From a candidate division WS6 bacterium OLB21 (GTDB taxonomy: Bacteria; Patescibacteriota; Dojkabacteria; B142; OLB20), in the NCBI GenBank assembly GCA_001567305.1, contig JYPD01000008.1:1-32330 (forward strand): 32,330 bases of DNA, read 5' to 3'. Every line of letters starts with the position of its first letter. Position 1 is the first letter of the stretch. Positions 1-8,029 of the stretch are shown one piece after another. A program made the position numbers and the translations under genes. The notes below the pieces were generated by a model. It did not search any database. It was given only the letters and a program-made list of their open reading frames with translations, and was not told the DNA's origin.

Positions 1-338
1 TTCACCGTTTCTGACTCTTGCCAAGGTATGTCTCTTGGAATCTCAATTCCCTCGTCAGGAAAAAGTCCTCCTTTAGTTACAACAGTTGGTATACAATTAC
101 TTTGCTGTCCTAGAGGAAATTGCATTGAACTTCTAAACCCTATTGGCGATCTAGCAGGACCACCATCTGAAAAGAATGGGTGGGGAGCATTTAGGCTCAA
201 ATACTGACCTCGTTCCTCGATGAATAAAGTTCCTATGTCTATCTTATAAGCTTCTTGGATATAATTTGCATACCACTCATGAGAGGCTATGTTAGCAGCT
301 CCATACGCATCAATTATTAGTGGCCTGAGAGATTCCAT
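1..338 (-). CDS. Hypothetical protein, C-terminus cut by window edge
   Basis: An open frame runs leftward from an ATG at 338 to the window edge without a stop, giving at least 112 residues. It begins MESLRPLIIDAYGAAN and contains the segments FIEERGQYLSLNAP and SPIGFRSSMQF. I do not recognise a family, and no signal peptide or membrane segment is visible, so it reads as a soluble cytoplasmic protein. The start is supported by a TATAAT hexamer at 347-352 on the same strand, 8 bases upstream, which predicts an almost leaderless transcript. The style (no known domain, leaderless promoter) resembles the unknown genes at 15058, 19909 and 21033, but I see no clear sequence similarity to them. That it is a gene is likely; its function is unknown. 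Confidence 0.6.
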   Translation of the reverse strand, partial: MESLRPLIIDAYGAANIASHEWYANYIQEAYKIDIGTLFIEERGQYLSLNAPHPFFSDGGPARSPIGFRSSMQFPLGQQSNCIPTVVTKGGLFPDEGIEIPRDIPWQESETV

Positions 339-346
339 ATATATTC

Positions 347-352
347 ATTATA
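347..352 (-). promoter_or_regulatory. -10 box of the gene starting at 338
   Basis: A perfect TATAAT on the minus strand ends 8 bases before the ATG, so transcription should begin 1-2 bases before the start codon. No convincing -35 hexamer is seen 17 bases upstream. The rest of the 339-488 stretch holds no gene that I can see. Confidence 0.55.
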
Positions 353-488
353 GCAAATATTTTAAAAAATTGGGACTGCTTTGTTGTATTAAAGCATTTA
401 TATTCGCCTAAGAAACATTCAATACGGGGTTTCATATCATAATCATAACAGATTCTTATCCACATAATTTAGAAGTATTTAATATTTC

Positions 489-519
489 TTGTGTCTTCTA
501 TTTACTTCTATGATATTAT
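489..519 (+). promoter_or_regulatory. Promoter of the tRNA-Gly gene
   Basis: TTGTGT at 489-494 and TATTAT at 514-519, 19 bases apart, lie just upstream of the tRNA. The predicted transcription start is about 526, which would leave only about 2 bases of 5' leader before the mature tRNA end. The -10 is good; the -35 is approximate and its spacing is long. Confidence 0.45.
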
Positions 520-527
520 TTTCGTAT

Positions 528-601
528 GCGGGATTAGTACAGGGGTAATACATCTGCTTCCCAAGCAGAGGAGGCGAGTTCGAGTCTCGTATCCCGCTCC
601 A
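528..601 (+). tRNA. tRNA-Gly, anticodon CCC
   Basis: The cloverleaf folds cleanly. The acceptor arm GCGGGAT (528-534) pairs with ATCCCGC (591-597) over all seven positions. The anticodon stem TCTGC/GCAGA (553-557 with 565-569) encloses the loop TTCCCAA, so the anticodon is CCC at 560-562 and reads GGG glycine codons. The T arm GCGAG/CTCGT has one G-T pair and the loop TTCGAGT. The discriminator base is T598, usual for bacterial tRNA-Gly, and the CCA tail is encoded at 599-601. No other tRNA was found in the window. Confidence 0.96.
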
Positions 602-606
602 TATCA

Positions 607-1344
607 CTAAGAGATGAATCTACGAATCTCTTCTAAATCCAGATCGATTTTCATATCTCTAAACTGCATTTGTAATCTGTAATCTTGGACTGTTTGACGA
701 ACAAGGATATCAACTCCTTCGGTGTAATCTACACTGTCACCAATTTCACTTAAATTAGGATTTGTTGATCTATTAAAACCAGATAAAGCATAAGCAATAA
801 AGGACATTATAACTGGCTCATGACTACCATTTATAAAATTTGTTCGACTTTCCGGAGTTGTAATTAAAGCGAAATCTATTTGTGTTTCAACAAGTTTAGA
901 AACATTTCGTGCCATCTCGATTGGAGAGTAGTATACTTCCGGTTCTGTACTTTTATCGCCTAAAGCAAGAAACCTTTCCATTCTTTCTTTTCTCGCAGAC
1001 GCAGAATCTTCAATCTTATCCCAGTTGGCAAAAAATTCACCTTGCTTTTTAGAATCCTTGAGGTAATGCAAAAGCCTTGTCTCGTAGTCCTGAAGATTTG
1101 TGTCTTCAATTATCTCTTCTACATCAGTTTCGTTTAGACGAAGATAGCTAGCTGCAAGCCTGATTGTTTTCTTGACTCGATCCGAGCCACTGTGAAAGAG
1201 AATTATGTCTCCTCCGAGGTAGGGTGTCTTTATCCCTTTCTCACGACTTTGTTTTTGTCCTGTAAGAGTTAATTCACCACTTCCGTCTTTTTCGCCATGC
1301 CTGATTAGCGATATTATTGCCGTTAGGTCTTTGTCTTGATTCAT
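607..1344 (-). CDS. Histidine phosphatase (phosphoglycerate-mutase-like) family protein
   Basis: This 245-residue protein carries the family signature at its N-terminus: the RHGEK motif at residues 15-19, where His16 would be the phosphorylated nucleophile. A second phosphate-pocket segment, HSGSDR, lies at 51-56 (Arg56), and a second catalytic His sits in the SHEPV motif at 174-178. These are the expected elements of branch-2-like or SixA-like histidine phosphatases, which hydrolyse phosphate esters on small molecules or proteins. The middle (about 100-150) is charged and helical with no added domain. There is no signal peptide, so it is probably cytoplasmic. It is a single gene, divergent from the cyclophilin gene by 62 bases. 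The substrate cannot be told from sequence. It starts at ATG 1344, with no Shine-Dalgarno and no close -10 box. Confidence 0.85.
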   Translation of the reverse strand: MNQDKDLTAIISLIRHGEKDGSGELTLTGQKQSREKGIKTPYLGGDIILFHSGSDRVKKTIRLAASYLRLNETDVEEIIEDTNLQDYETRLLHYLKDSKKQGEFFANWDKIEDSASARKERMERFLALGDKSTEPEVYYSPIEMARNVSKLVETQIDFALITTPESRTNFINGSHEPVIMSFIAYALSGFNRSTNPNLSEIGDSVDYTEGVDILVRQTVQDYRLQMQFRDMKIDLDLEEIRRFIS

Positions 1345-1406
1345 TATTGACTACAACTTATTTACTCTTTAATATACCAGTGCCATTATCTTACAGAAAT
1401 AGCAAA

Positions 1407-2015
1407 ATGAAATTATTTATCGTTACGATTGTATTATCTCTATTTATTACCGGATGCACTATGACTGACAGCACAACATCGCAAAACGCCAATTTAAACG
1501 AACAAACTCCAACTGCTACAGAAGCTGAAAATCCTGCAGTTACAGAAAATACTATGGTTGTTTTAGAAACAACAGAAGGCACTATCAAACTCGAATTATT
1601 CAATTCCACAATGCCAATTACTGCCGGAAATTTCCTAAAACTAGTCGAAGATGAATTTTACAACGGAGTAATCTTCCATCGTGTAATTCCAAATTTTATG
1701 GTACAAGGTGGTGATCCAACCGGAACAGGCATGGGTGGTCCAGGTTACAAAATCAAAGATGAATTCACCACAAACAACAAAAATGAAAGGGGTACAATCA
1801 GCATGGCAAACGCAGGTCCAAACACAGGCGGTAGTCAATTCTTCATCAATGTTGTGAATAACAATTTTCTTGACAGCAAGCATCCGGTATTCGGAAAGGT
1901 TGTTGAAGGCATGGAGATTGTCGATAAAATCGTTGCAGTTGAAACCGACGGTGCAGACAGACCAATAGAAGAAGTTCGTATCGAGAAAGCTTACAAAGTT
2001 ACTACTCCTGAGTAG
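1407..2015 (+). CDS. Cyclophilin-type peptidyl-prolyl isomerase, lipoprotein
   Basis: The 202-residue protein begins with a lipoprotein signal peptide: MKLF, a hydrophobic stretch, and the lipobox LFITGC with Cys17 as the lipidation site. A Ser/Thr/Asn/Gln-rich linker of about 35 residues follows, then a complete bacterial cyclophilin domain. Hallmarks are FHRVIPNFMVQGGD, which includes the catalytic Arg and the Phe/Met/Gln of the active site, then GTGMGGPGY, and GTISMANAGPNTGGSQFFI. It should catalyse cis-trans isomerisation of Xaa-Pro bonds and help protein folding outside the cytoplasmic membrane. The frame is open further upstream to 1317, but that part overlaps the divergent gene. The ATG at 1407 directly precedes the signal peptide and is the sensible start. 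A TATCTT hexamer at 1387-1392 may be its -10. The 3' end overlaps the convergent gene by 14 bases. Confidence 0.93.
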   Translation: MKLFIVTIVLSLFITGCTMTDSTTSQNANLNEQTPTATEAENPAVTENTMVVLETTEGTIKLELFNSTMPITAGNFLKLVEDEFYNGVIFHRVIPNFMVQGGDPTGTGMGGPGYKIKDEFTTNNKNERGTISMANAGPNTGGSQFFINVVNNNFLDSKHPVFGKVVEGMEIVDKIVAVETDGADRPIEEVRIEKAYKVTTPE

Positions 2016-2409
2016 GAGCATTAGAAAAATTAAAGTCTTTGCCTGTTAAACGGGTCAATACTTCGATCAAGTTCTTTTCTGGGTTTCTACCTGACTTAAC
2101 TGCCAGTTCGTCATGCCAATCTTCGTCTTCGATTACTGTGTATGCAATTATTTTCGTATCTGGACTTACTTCGCGTAGCTTTTTGGCAACCGCTGATCCG
2201 TCTGTATGTTTTTTTTCGAGAAAACTGGAAATAATTGCAATGTCAGGCTTAAGTTTGCCTGATTCAATATCGGCAAAGAGGGTTCTGGCTTGATTTACAT
2301 TGCTGATGTGCCTGCGTATTTCTAGCTGCATGTTATAGCAAATTAAATCAACAACTGTGTGATAATTTTCTTCTCCGTCAAATTGTATTATTACAGGATT
2401 TTTTTCCAT
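2002..2409 (-). CDS. Receiver-like (CheY-fold) protein lacking the phosphoacceptor Asp
   Basis: About 135 residues with the pattern of a response-regulator receiver domain: KPDIAIISSF at the usual beta-3 position, a DG turn (HTDG), LREVSPDTKIIAYT in the alpha-3/beta-4 region, and a C-terminal helix. In standard receivers the residue five after the Asp of the PD pair is the phosphorylated Asp; here it is Ser (DIAIIS). The final Lys of the active site is also not evident. It is therefore probably a pseudo-receiver that does not take phosphate the usual way and may act as a protein-interaction module. I chose the ATG at 2409 over an in-frame ATG at 2448 because the latter lies within the end of the helicase gene. 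It follows that gene by 13 bases, so the two are likely co-transcribed. Confidence 0.6.
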   Translation of the reverse strand: MEKNPVIIQFDGEENYHTVVDLICYNMQLEIRRHISNVNQARTLFADIESGKLKPDIAIISSFLEKKHTDGSAVAKKLREVSPDTKIIAYTVIEDEDWHDELAVKSGRNPEKNLIEVLTRLTGKDFNFSNAPTQE

Positions 2410-2422
2410 AGAGTGTATTCTA

Positions 2423-5400
2423 CTATATTGGCAAAGGAAAATCAGCATACCATTCGTCTTTCATGTCCCCGGGGTTGTCGAATTCGAGATTGATGATCTT
2501 TTGATAGACCTCTTTGATTTCGGATGTGAACTTACTCATTTCTTCTTCTGTGAAAGTGAAAGATACCTCTTTGAACTGTCCGTTTTTGTCCACATCTATA
2601 AACTTGATACAGGTACTTTCTACTTTAGTATTTAGATTACTACTCTCGATCAGAAGTTTGTAGAACTTGAGCTGATCAACATATTCACCTGTTTTATTTT
2701 TTTTCAGATATTTTTCCTGACAAATTATCTGGTGAAGATGTCTTGTAATCAACAACCTTGGCAGTGGTTCTATTTGCATCTGTATAATCCATACGATCAA
2801 TCTTTCCTGTAAGGGGAACACCGTTAATCTCGATATCAAATTTGCTAAAGCTGTATTCAGTTAAGGACACTGGTACAAGCAAATCTTTTTCTTTCTTCCA
2901 AAAATGTTCGAGTCTTTTTGAGCCATGATCAAACAATTCTTCTTTACCAGCAATATCAAGTCTAGATTTGTATAGTTCATTCTTATAAACCTGCAATAAG
3001 TATTCCCAACTAGGCAAGCTGCCTTGCTTCTTTAAATAGTTTACAGCCATATGCATTACTTTGTGAACGCAATTTCCAAAGACAATATTTTCGCTGGCAT
3101 CAAAATCTATAGGTATGCGCAGAATCTTTTCAAAAAAGAACCTGCGTGGTGATTTTTTTATAGGCGATAATATCGGTTGGACTTAAACGGTAGTTTTCTA
3201 TTAGGCGTCTAATAAACACCTTGTTTTCTGAGTTTACGATATTCCTTGAGCCCCTTAGCATTTCGGTAGACAACAATTCTTTCAACTCATTAGGATCAGA
3301 GGTTTCATCAGAATATGCAATTAAAATCTCGGGAATTTCCATAACAAAACGGGCGAGCGTTTGTTCTTTATCTGCTAGTGAATACTTATGTGAAGATAAA
3401 TACACCTTCTCTCTTGCTCTTGTTAAAGCAACAAAAAAAGAGCCTGCGTTGTTCATCGAGGTCATTTCTTAACTGCTGATTTTTAATGATCCCGAAAGGC
3501 ACTTGAACATTGGCTGCTTTCTGATCTTTTTCCCAAACATTTTTAACAAGATTCATAATAAAAACATGGTCATATTCGTGCCCCTTTGAGCTGTGAGCCG
3601 TTGTTAACTGAATTGCGTTATCTTTTGCCCCTAATGTCTTTTCATTGATTGTGATTCCGTATTCTTGATACAGGTTCATCTGCTGCACAAAATTGCTAAG
3701 CATATAATTTGGATTATTTAAAGCCAGAGACTCTAATTCCTTTGCAAAGCGATATAAATGAATAAGTTTTTGCATTGAGTCTTTTTGCTCCTTTAAGTAA
3801 GCAATTATCTCAGAATCAGATCCCTGCATAAGTTTCTTAATAATTTCTGACGCCGTTTCGACCTGTGAATACTTGATTAACTCGCTTAGATAGTTAGAGA
3901 TGTTTATTAATCGCTCAACTTCGGTTACACCAGCCAAACTCAGCTTTGCAGAATCTGACAATAATTCCCAAATTGATACTTGTTGTTTGCTGGAATATCT
4001 AATTAAATTGACGAGATCTTTAGCAGATAATCTAAAAAAAGGTAAACAGAGTATTTGATATAGCCTTGCATCACTTAGCGGATCAGAAATAAATGCAAGT
4101 AGGGTAAGGATGCCCTTTATAAACTTATCTGCAAGAATATTGTCACCTTTATCAATTTTATATGCGATATCATGCTTACCTAGCACCTCTGCCATCTTCG
4201 TGATATGTTTATTATTTCTTACAATTACTGCAATATCTTCCAGTTCGGTTCCAGATTCAGCTAGTAACTTTATATCCTTAACCACTCCGTAGATTTCTTC
4301 AATTTCACTATCATATGATTTATGGATGATTGGCTCTTCTTTTCTATCTGGATTAGCAGGAATCAAATTCTTATCGACTTTTCCCTTAAAGACATTACTT
4401 GCTCGTTCAGAATTGTTGGAAATAACTGCAGTTGCTGAAGAAAGAATATGTTTTTGACTGCGATAATTTCTGACTAGTGCAATGATTGCTGATTCTCCAA
4501 AACTATCTTGAAAATTAATAATGTTTTCTAAAGATGCACCTTGAAATCTAAAAATCGATTGATCGTCGTCACCCACTGCAAATACATTTGGACTTTCGAA
4601 GAATTTAGTTAAACTAACAACCACATTATTCTGCGCATTATTTGTATCCTGATATTCATCGATTAGAAGATATTGAAACTTCTCTTGATATATCTGCGTC
4701 AGCTCTTCGTTTTCGGCAAAAGCTTTAACAACCATATTGATCATGTCATTAAAATCGTATAGACCTCTTTCTGAAAACTGCTTGTCGTATTGTTGATACA
4801 CATATAGTAAAGACCTAAATTTCGAAAGTGCCTTTGGAGAAAGATGCTTTTCATAAATAGCTCTTATTGATTTCTTTAGAGCGGTAACCGCCTTCTTTGC
4901 CATTTTTTCAGATTCAAAATCTCGATTTAGGTATTCATTAATCGTATCAGTGAGTTTTTTAATGATCGGATTTGCTGGGTCGGCATTTTTTTTGAATATG
5001 ATTATGCAATTCTACGAAGTTATCTCTTTTTTAGACTTTTTGCATGAGTAGATATGAGCGCTTCAAGTTCTCCACGAATATCTTTAATCAAATCGTCAAG
5101 TGAACTTATTGTCTGCTCTAGAGTCTTAACATCAATCTGTTCTTGCTTTAGCTTGTCGATTACATCGAGAAAATCCCTGGCATGTAAATATGGAGATCTA
5201 ACTGGTTTGTATGGATCGCCTGCAGGAAGTGATGCGATTATTGCCCTTATAATTTCGTACTTGGTAATCTCGTTTACTATTCCAGAAACCGAATCAATGG
5301 AACTAAAATGATATGGGTATTCGTTTATTACCTGAACACAAAAAGAATGGAAAGTGTAAATCCCGACCTTGCTCGCCTCTGGTCCGATTAACCCAGCAAG

Positions 5401-5658
5401 TCTTGATCGCATTTCATTGACTGCGGCATCAGTGAAGGTAAGACACAGGATACTGTCTGCAGCAAGTTGCGTCTGCTTAATAATATTAGCAATACGCAAA
5501 GCAATGATCTCCGTCTTTCCTGTACCCGGACCAGCAAGAACTAGAACTGGACCTTCGATTGATTCTACTGCTTTTCTTTGTTCAGGATTGAGTTTAGACA
5601 GCCTTTCTGCAAATCTGCTGTTGTAATCTGTTGTAAGATCTGATGTATTCAATAGCAA
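2423..5658 (-). CDS. UvrD/Rep-type helicase with C-terminal RecB-type nuclease; frame broken five times
   Basis: A single-chain superfamily 1A helicase-nuclease of about 1,076 residues, read across five breaks. In order: Q-motif region and Walker A GPGTGKTE; motif Ia/Ib (LCLTFTDAAVNEM); Walker B LLIDEYQDT; motif III VGDDDQSIFRFQGA; motif IV RNYRS; motif V LTTAHSSKGHEYDHV; motif VI split at RRLFF/VALTRARE. At the C-terminus is a PD-(D/E)XK nuclease with GKIDRMD and VVDYKT, preceded by a His in NCVHKV. It should unwind and degrade double-strand DNA ends for recombination repair, like AddA/RecB. The breaks fall at T6 5027-5032, T8 4986-4993, A7 3433-3439, T7 3153-3159 and T8 2697-2704; each is explained by one surplus base. 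The likely start is TTG 5658, 11 bases after the upstream gene. Sequencing error is more likely than a pseudogene because every domain is otherwise conserved. Confidence 0.88.
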
Positions 5659-5669
5659 TGTTTTTGAAC

Positions 5670-6209
5670 TTAGAATCTAACTGGAACCTCGACAACATGA
5701 ATATCTGAACCATCCATTGCCGATTGCGAGTAGAATTTAATATAACCACTGGTTACAGATACTGGAGCCAATACAAATGTTTCTGTGAAAGCGACTGTAG
5801 AACCAGGTTCACCTGCAAGTGTATAGACTTTCTTTTGCAGAACATTCTTAGACGAATCTAAAACATCTACTATCATGTTCCCCTCGAATAATCCGGTGGC
5901 AAAGCCTTTTACTAAAACTGAGCCTCCGACTAGGTCGTTTGCACATGGCTTGGTTACTACGATGCGCTCGTCAGCAGACGAAGTAGAACAGCCTGTTGCG
6001 CTGGGAGTTGTTGTAACCTCTGGACTTAAAGTAGGTGTTACTGTTGGCAACAAGTTTTGTTGTTTGAGTTCTGATATTTCGTCTTGCAAGTTTTTGATTG
6101 TCACATCTTTATTTGAAGACTGAACAGCAAAGACCACTGCCAAAGTTGAGGCAATTGTTGTAGTTAAAACAAGAAGTAGAATAAAAGCAGCAAGCAAGAA
6201 TCTTTTCAT
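5670..6209 (-). CDS. Membrane-anchored Gmad2-domain protein
   Basis: The 179-residue protein begins with a positively charged start and a long hydrophobic segment (residues 4-30) that serves as a signal anchor. A short coiled-coil-like stretch follows (about 33-52, DVTIKNLQDEISELKQQ), then a Pro/Thr-rich linker, then a C-terminal domain of about 95 residues with the pattern of the Gmad2 immunoglobulin-like fold: a P-x-x-(N/G)-D turn, VLVKGFATGLFEGNM, and the ending GSDIHVVEVPVRF. Gmad2 domains occur in spore germination proteins and in many extracytoplasmic proteins of uncultured bacteria; their exact role is unknown and is probably binding or structural. It is the first gene of a leftward string followed by the helicase-nuclease. 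Its TATAAT (6236-6241) lies back to back with the xseA promoter. Confidence 0.75.
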   Translation of the reverse strand: MKRFLLAAFILLLVLTTTIASTLAVVFAVQSSNKDVTIKNLQDEISELKQQNLLPTVTPTLSPEVTTTPSATGCSTSSADERIVVTKPCANDLVGGSVLVKGFATGLFEGNMIVDVLDSSKNVLQKKVYTLAGEPGSTVAFTETFVLAPVSVTSGYIKFYSQSAMDGSDIHVVEVPVRF

Positions 6210-6235
6210 AAAATTGAATTAATATTTATGCCCAT

Positions 6236-6241
6236 ATTATA
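6236..6241 (-). promoter_or_regulatory. -10 box upstream of the Gmad2 gene and helicase operon
   Basis: A perfect TATAAT on the minus strand, predicting a start near 6229 and a leader of about 20 bases before the ATG at 6209. The leader shows no Shine-Dalgarno. It is divergent from the xseA promoter only 20 bases away. Confidence 0.5.
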
Positions 6242-6260
6242 GCGTAATCAATAAACAAGG

Positions 6261-6266
6261 TATAAT
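6261..6266 (+). promoter_or_regulatory. -10 box of xseA, leaderless arrangement
   Basis: A perfect TATAAT with only 5 bases between it and the ATG at 6272. With standard -10 spacing, transcription begins at or within a base of the start codon, so the xseA mRNA should be leaderless. Confidence 0.6.
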
Positions 6267-6271
6267 CAGAA

Positions 6272-7528
6272 ATGATCACAGACAAATTATCCGTTTTCCA
6301 ATTCAATTCACTAGCCAAACAGCATTTAGAGTCACTAGGAATTCTTATTATTGAAGGCGAAATTGTGCAAATGGCTGTCACCTCTCGTGGTGGATTAAGC
6401 ATCGAACTTAAAGACCCAGATGTAGGTGCTACTGTCCGTGTAAGTGGATATGCTCCTAAAGTTCAAGGAATCAATTTTTGCAAAGAAGGTGACCTCGTGC
6501 AGATTTGGGGTACACCGACTTTGTGGGAATCCAGAGGTCTGTTCAGTATTAACCCCCAAAAAATTATGCCCGTTGGAGAAGGCGCTCTTAAAGAAGCGTT
6601 TCTCAAACTGCAAAGCAAGCTTTCAGCAGAAGGCTTATTTGCAGAAGAAAGAAAAAGACCATTGCCAGAATTTCTACTTAGAATTGCTCTAATTACAGCA
6701 AAGAATTCAGCGGCCGAAACAGATTTTCTCAAAATATTGAAAGAAAACGATTCAGCGTTGAGCGTTGATTTTTATCCTGTCCTTGTTCAAGGGAACTTAG
6801 CCGAAGCACAGATAATATCAGCCCTTAAAGCAGCTGATACAAATGACTATGACTGCATTGTATTAACCAGAGGAGGAGGCAGTCTCGAAGACCTTATCGC
6901 TTTTAACGACGAAGAACTTGCTCGAACAATATTTTCTTTAAAAACTCCAGTATTAGTTGCAGTCGGTCATGAACGCGACGAAAGCATAGCAGATTATGTT
7001 GCAGATATTCGTGCCTCAACACCGTCTCAGGCAGCATATTATCTAGCTTCACAAAACATCGCTTTTATAAGATCTCAAGAGAAGAAAGCAGAAGCATTTC
7101 TGTACGAACTTGAAAACAGAATCAACTCACAAAACTTTAAGCTTGCCAAATCTAAAGAACGAATCAACATGAGCATTGAACACTGGTTAAGATCTACCAA
7201 AGACAAACTTGGCTACAACCTTGAGATGCTGAACAAATCATTCACACTTATTGCCACAAAGATTGAAAACAAGATAAATCAGAAGATGTCATTGATTTCT
7301 GGCTTTATAAACTCGATTACCAGACTTAGCGATCAAGTTAAATCAACCGAACGCCTGTTGCAATCACTGAACCCTCTAAATATATTAAACAAGGGCTATG
7401 CTGTTGTATTATTAAATGGTAAAGCTATTGACAGTATAGATAAGCTTAGTGTCAATCAAGACATAAATGTCAGATTAAAAGACGGTGAACTGAAATCTAA
7501 TATTTTAGAAATTAATAAAAATGAGTAA
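6272..7528 (+). CDS. xseA: Exodeoxyribonuclease VII large subunit
   Basis: At 418 residues this is a full-length ExoVII large subunit. The N-terminal OB fold (about 1-100) includes GEIVQMAVTSRGGLSIELKD and GDLVQIWG. The central catalytic region holds RIALITAKNSAAETDFL, TRGGGSLEDLIAFNDEELAR, and AVGHERDESIADYVADIRAS followed by TPSQAA; the GGGS/DL and GHE/D-x-x-x-D motifs are the family's catalytic core. A long helical section follows (about 265-360), then the C-terminal LNPLNILNKGYAVV segment. With XseB it degrades single-stranded DNA to oligonucleotides in mismatch and damage repair. Its stop overlaps the start of xseB by 8 bases. The ATG at 6272 is fixed by the TATAAT five bases upstream. 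No indel was noticed in this gene. Confidence 0.96.
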   Translation: MITDKLSVFQFNSLAKQHLESLGILIIEGEIVQMAVTSRGGLSIELKDPDVGATVRVSGYAPKVQGINFCKEGDLVQIWGTPTLWESRGLFSINPQKIMPVGEGALKEAFLKLQSKLSAEGLFAEERKRPLPEFLLRIALITAKNSAAETDFLKILKENDSALSVDFYPVLVQGNLAEAQIISALKAADTNDYDCIVLTRGGGSLEDLIAFNDEELARTIFSLKTPVLVAVGHERDESIADYVADIRASTPSQAAYYLASQNIAFIRSQEKKAEAFLYELENRINSQNFKLAKSKERINMSIEHWLRSTKDKLGYNLEMLNKSFTLIATKIENKINQKMSLISGFINSITRLSDQVKSTERLLQSLNPLNILNKGYAVVLLNGKAIDSIDKLSVNQDINVRLKDGELKSNILEINKNE

Positions 7529-7734
7529 CAAAAAAACAAGATATCCAGTCCAAACTTAAAAGACTTGACGAGCTAGTTGCATACTTCGAAGATTCCGACA
7601 ACACACCAGATATTGACTCATCTCTTAGCAACTACGAAGAAGCTATGAAGCTTGTCGCAGAGATTAAAACTGAACTGCAAGGAGTTACACTCAAGATAAA
7701 GGAGATTCAGGCAAAATACAGTAGCGAAGATTAA
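7521..7734 (+). CDS. xseB: Exodeoxyribonuclease VII small subunit; one frame break
   Basis: The ATG at 7521 overlaps the end of xseA. As written, the frame stops after 12 codons. If the A7 run at 7530-7536 carries one surplus A, the protein is MSNKKQDIQSKLKRLDELVA and continues for about 70 residues with EDSDNTPDIDSSLSNYEEAM and KLVAEIKTELQ. That matches the small all-helical ExoVII beta subunit, in which the 'L-E-IV..LE......D..L..YE.g..L......L' pattern is typical. It forms the multi-subunit ExoVII complex with XseA. It is too short and broken to appear as a normal open frame. Its TAA at 7732-7734 shares a TTAA with the convergent DUF1858 gene. Confidence 0.82.
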
Positions 7735-7973
7735 CCGTTTTCGTTTGCGGCAATTTCATTAATTTTCTTCAGCATTTCGTCAAAATCAGAGTCGATTATG
7801 CCATGAACCCACGCACCCTGTTCTAGTGATTCGAATTGCGATGCAAAACAGCCCACACAATGAAATCCATACTCCTGAACTAGAAATTTGACGACCTCAG
7901 GATATAGCTCAGCAATTTCGGCGATCATTGTTTCTGGGAGTATTAAGTTTTGTTCAGACTGTTTGTTTTTCAC
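7731..7973 (-). CDS. DUF1858-domain protein
   Basis: A small protein of 80 residues whose core (EYGFHCVGCFASQFESLEQG) matches DUF1858, a domain of about 60 residues with a conserved C-x-x-C pair, often found with hybrid-cluster or other redox proteins. The first helix, ETMIAEIAELYPEVVKFLVQ, also fits the domain's usual start (helix, Pro, helix). The cysteine pair suggests a disulfide or metal-related role, but its biochemistry is unknown. The frame is open up to an ATG at 8018, but a TATACT hexamer at 7980-7985 would start transcription exactly at the GTG of 7973, so I prefer that start. The extra residues from 8018 look unconserved and would overlap the ftsW promoter. It is convergent with xseB and divergent from ftsW. 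Confidence 0.8.
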   Translation of the reverse strand: MKNKQSEQNLILPETMIAEIAELYPEVVKFLVQEYGFHCVGCFASQFESLEQGAWVHGIIDSDFDEMLKKINEIAANENG

Positions 7974-7979
7974 ACTTAA

Positions 7980-7985
7980 AGTATA
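7980..7985 (-). promoter_or_regulatory. -10 box of the DUF1858 gene, leaderless
   Basis: TATACT on the minus strand with 6 bases before the GTG at 7973. The predicted transcription start coincides with the first base of the GTG, and this decides the start codon. Confidence 0.5.
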
Positions 7986-7994
7986 ACATTCAGG

Positions 7995-8024
7995 TTGCGT
8001 ACTCCCAAGTATGAGCATTACAAT
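7995..8024 (+). promoter_or_regulatory. Promoter of ftsW, leaderless
   Basis: TTGCGT at 7995-8000 and TACAAT at 8019-8024 are separated by 18 bases. Only 5 bases separate the -10 from the ATG at 8030, the same layout as xseA. It probably drives the ftsW - DUF1461 - murG run. Confidence 0.55.
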
Positions 8025-8029
8025 AGATT

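Noticed and set aside
1317-1406. Upstream extension of the cyclophilin frame
   Set aside because: It overlaps the divergent histidine-phosphatase gene and would put 30 residues before a clear lipoprotein signal peptide.
2001-2018. Inverted repeat CTACTC/GAGTAG at the cyclophilin end as a bidirectional terminator
   Set aside because: The loop is only two bases, the stem is short, it has no T tract, and it is explained by overlapping coding ends.
2423-5658. Five open frames that could be listed as separate small genes
   Set aside because: Their joined order gives one continuous SF1 helicase plus nuclease with motifs in the correct order, and each junction needs only one base in a homopolymer.
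5875-6123. Plus-strand open frame opposite the Gmad2 gene
   Set aside because: It is a shadow of the real minus-strand gene, with no promoter or plausible protein features.
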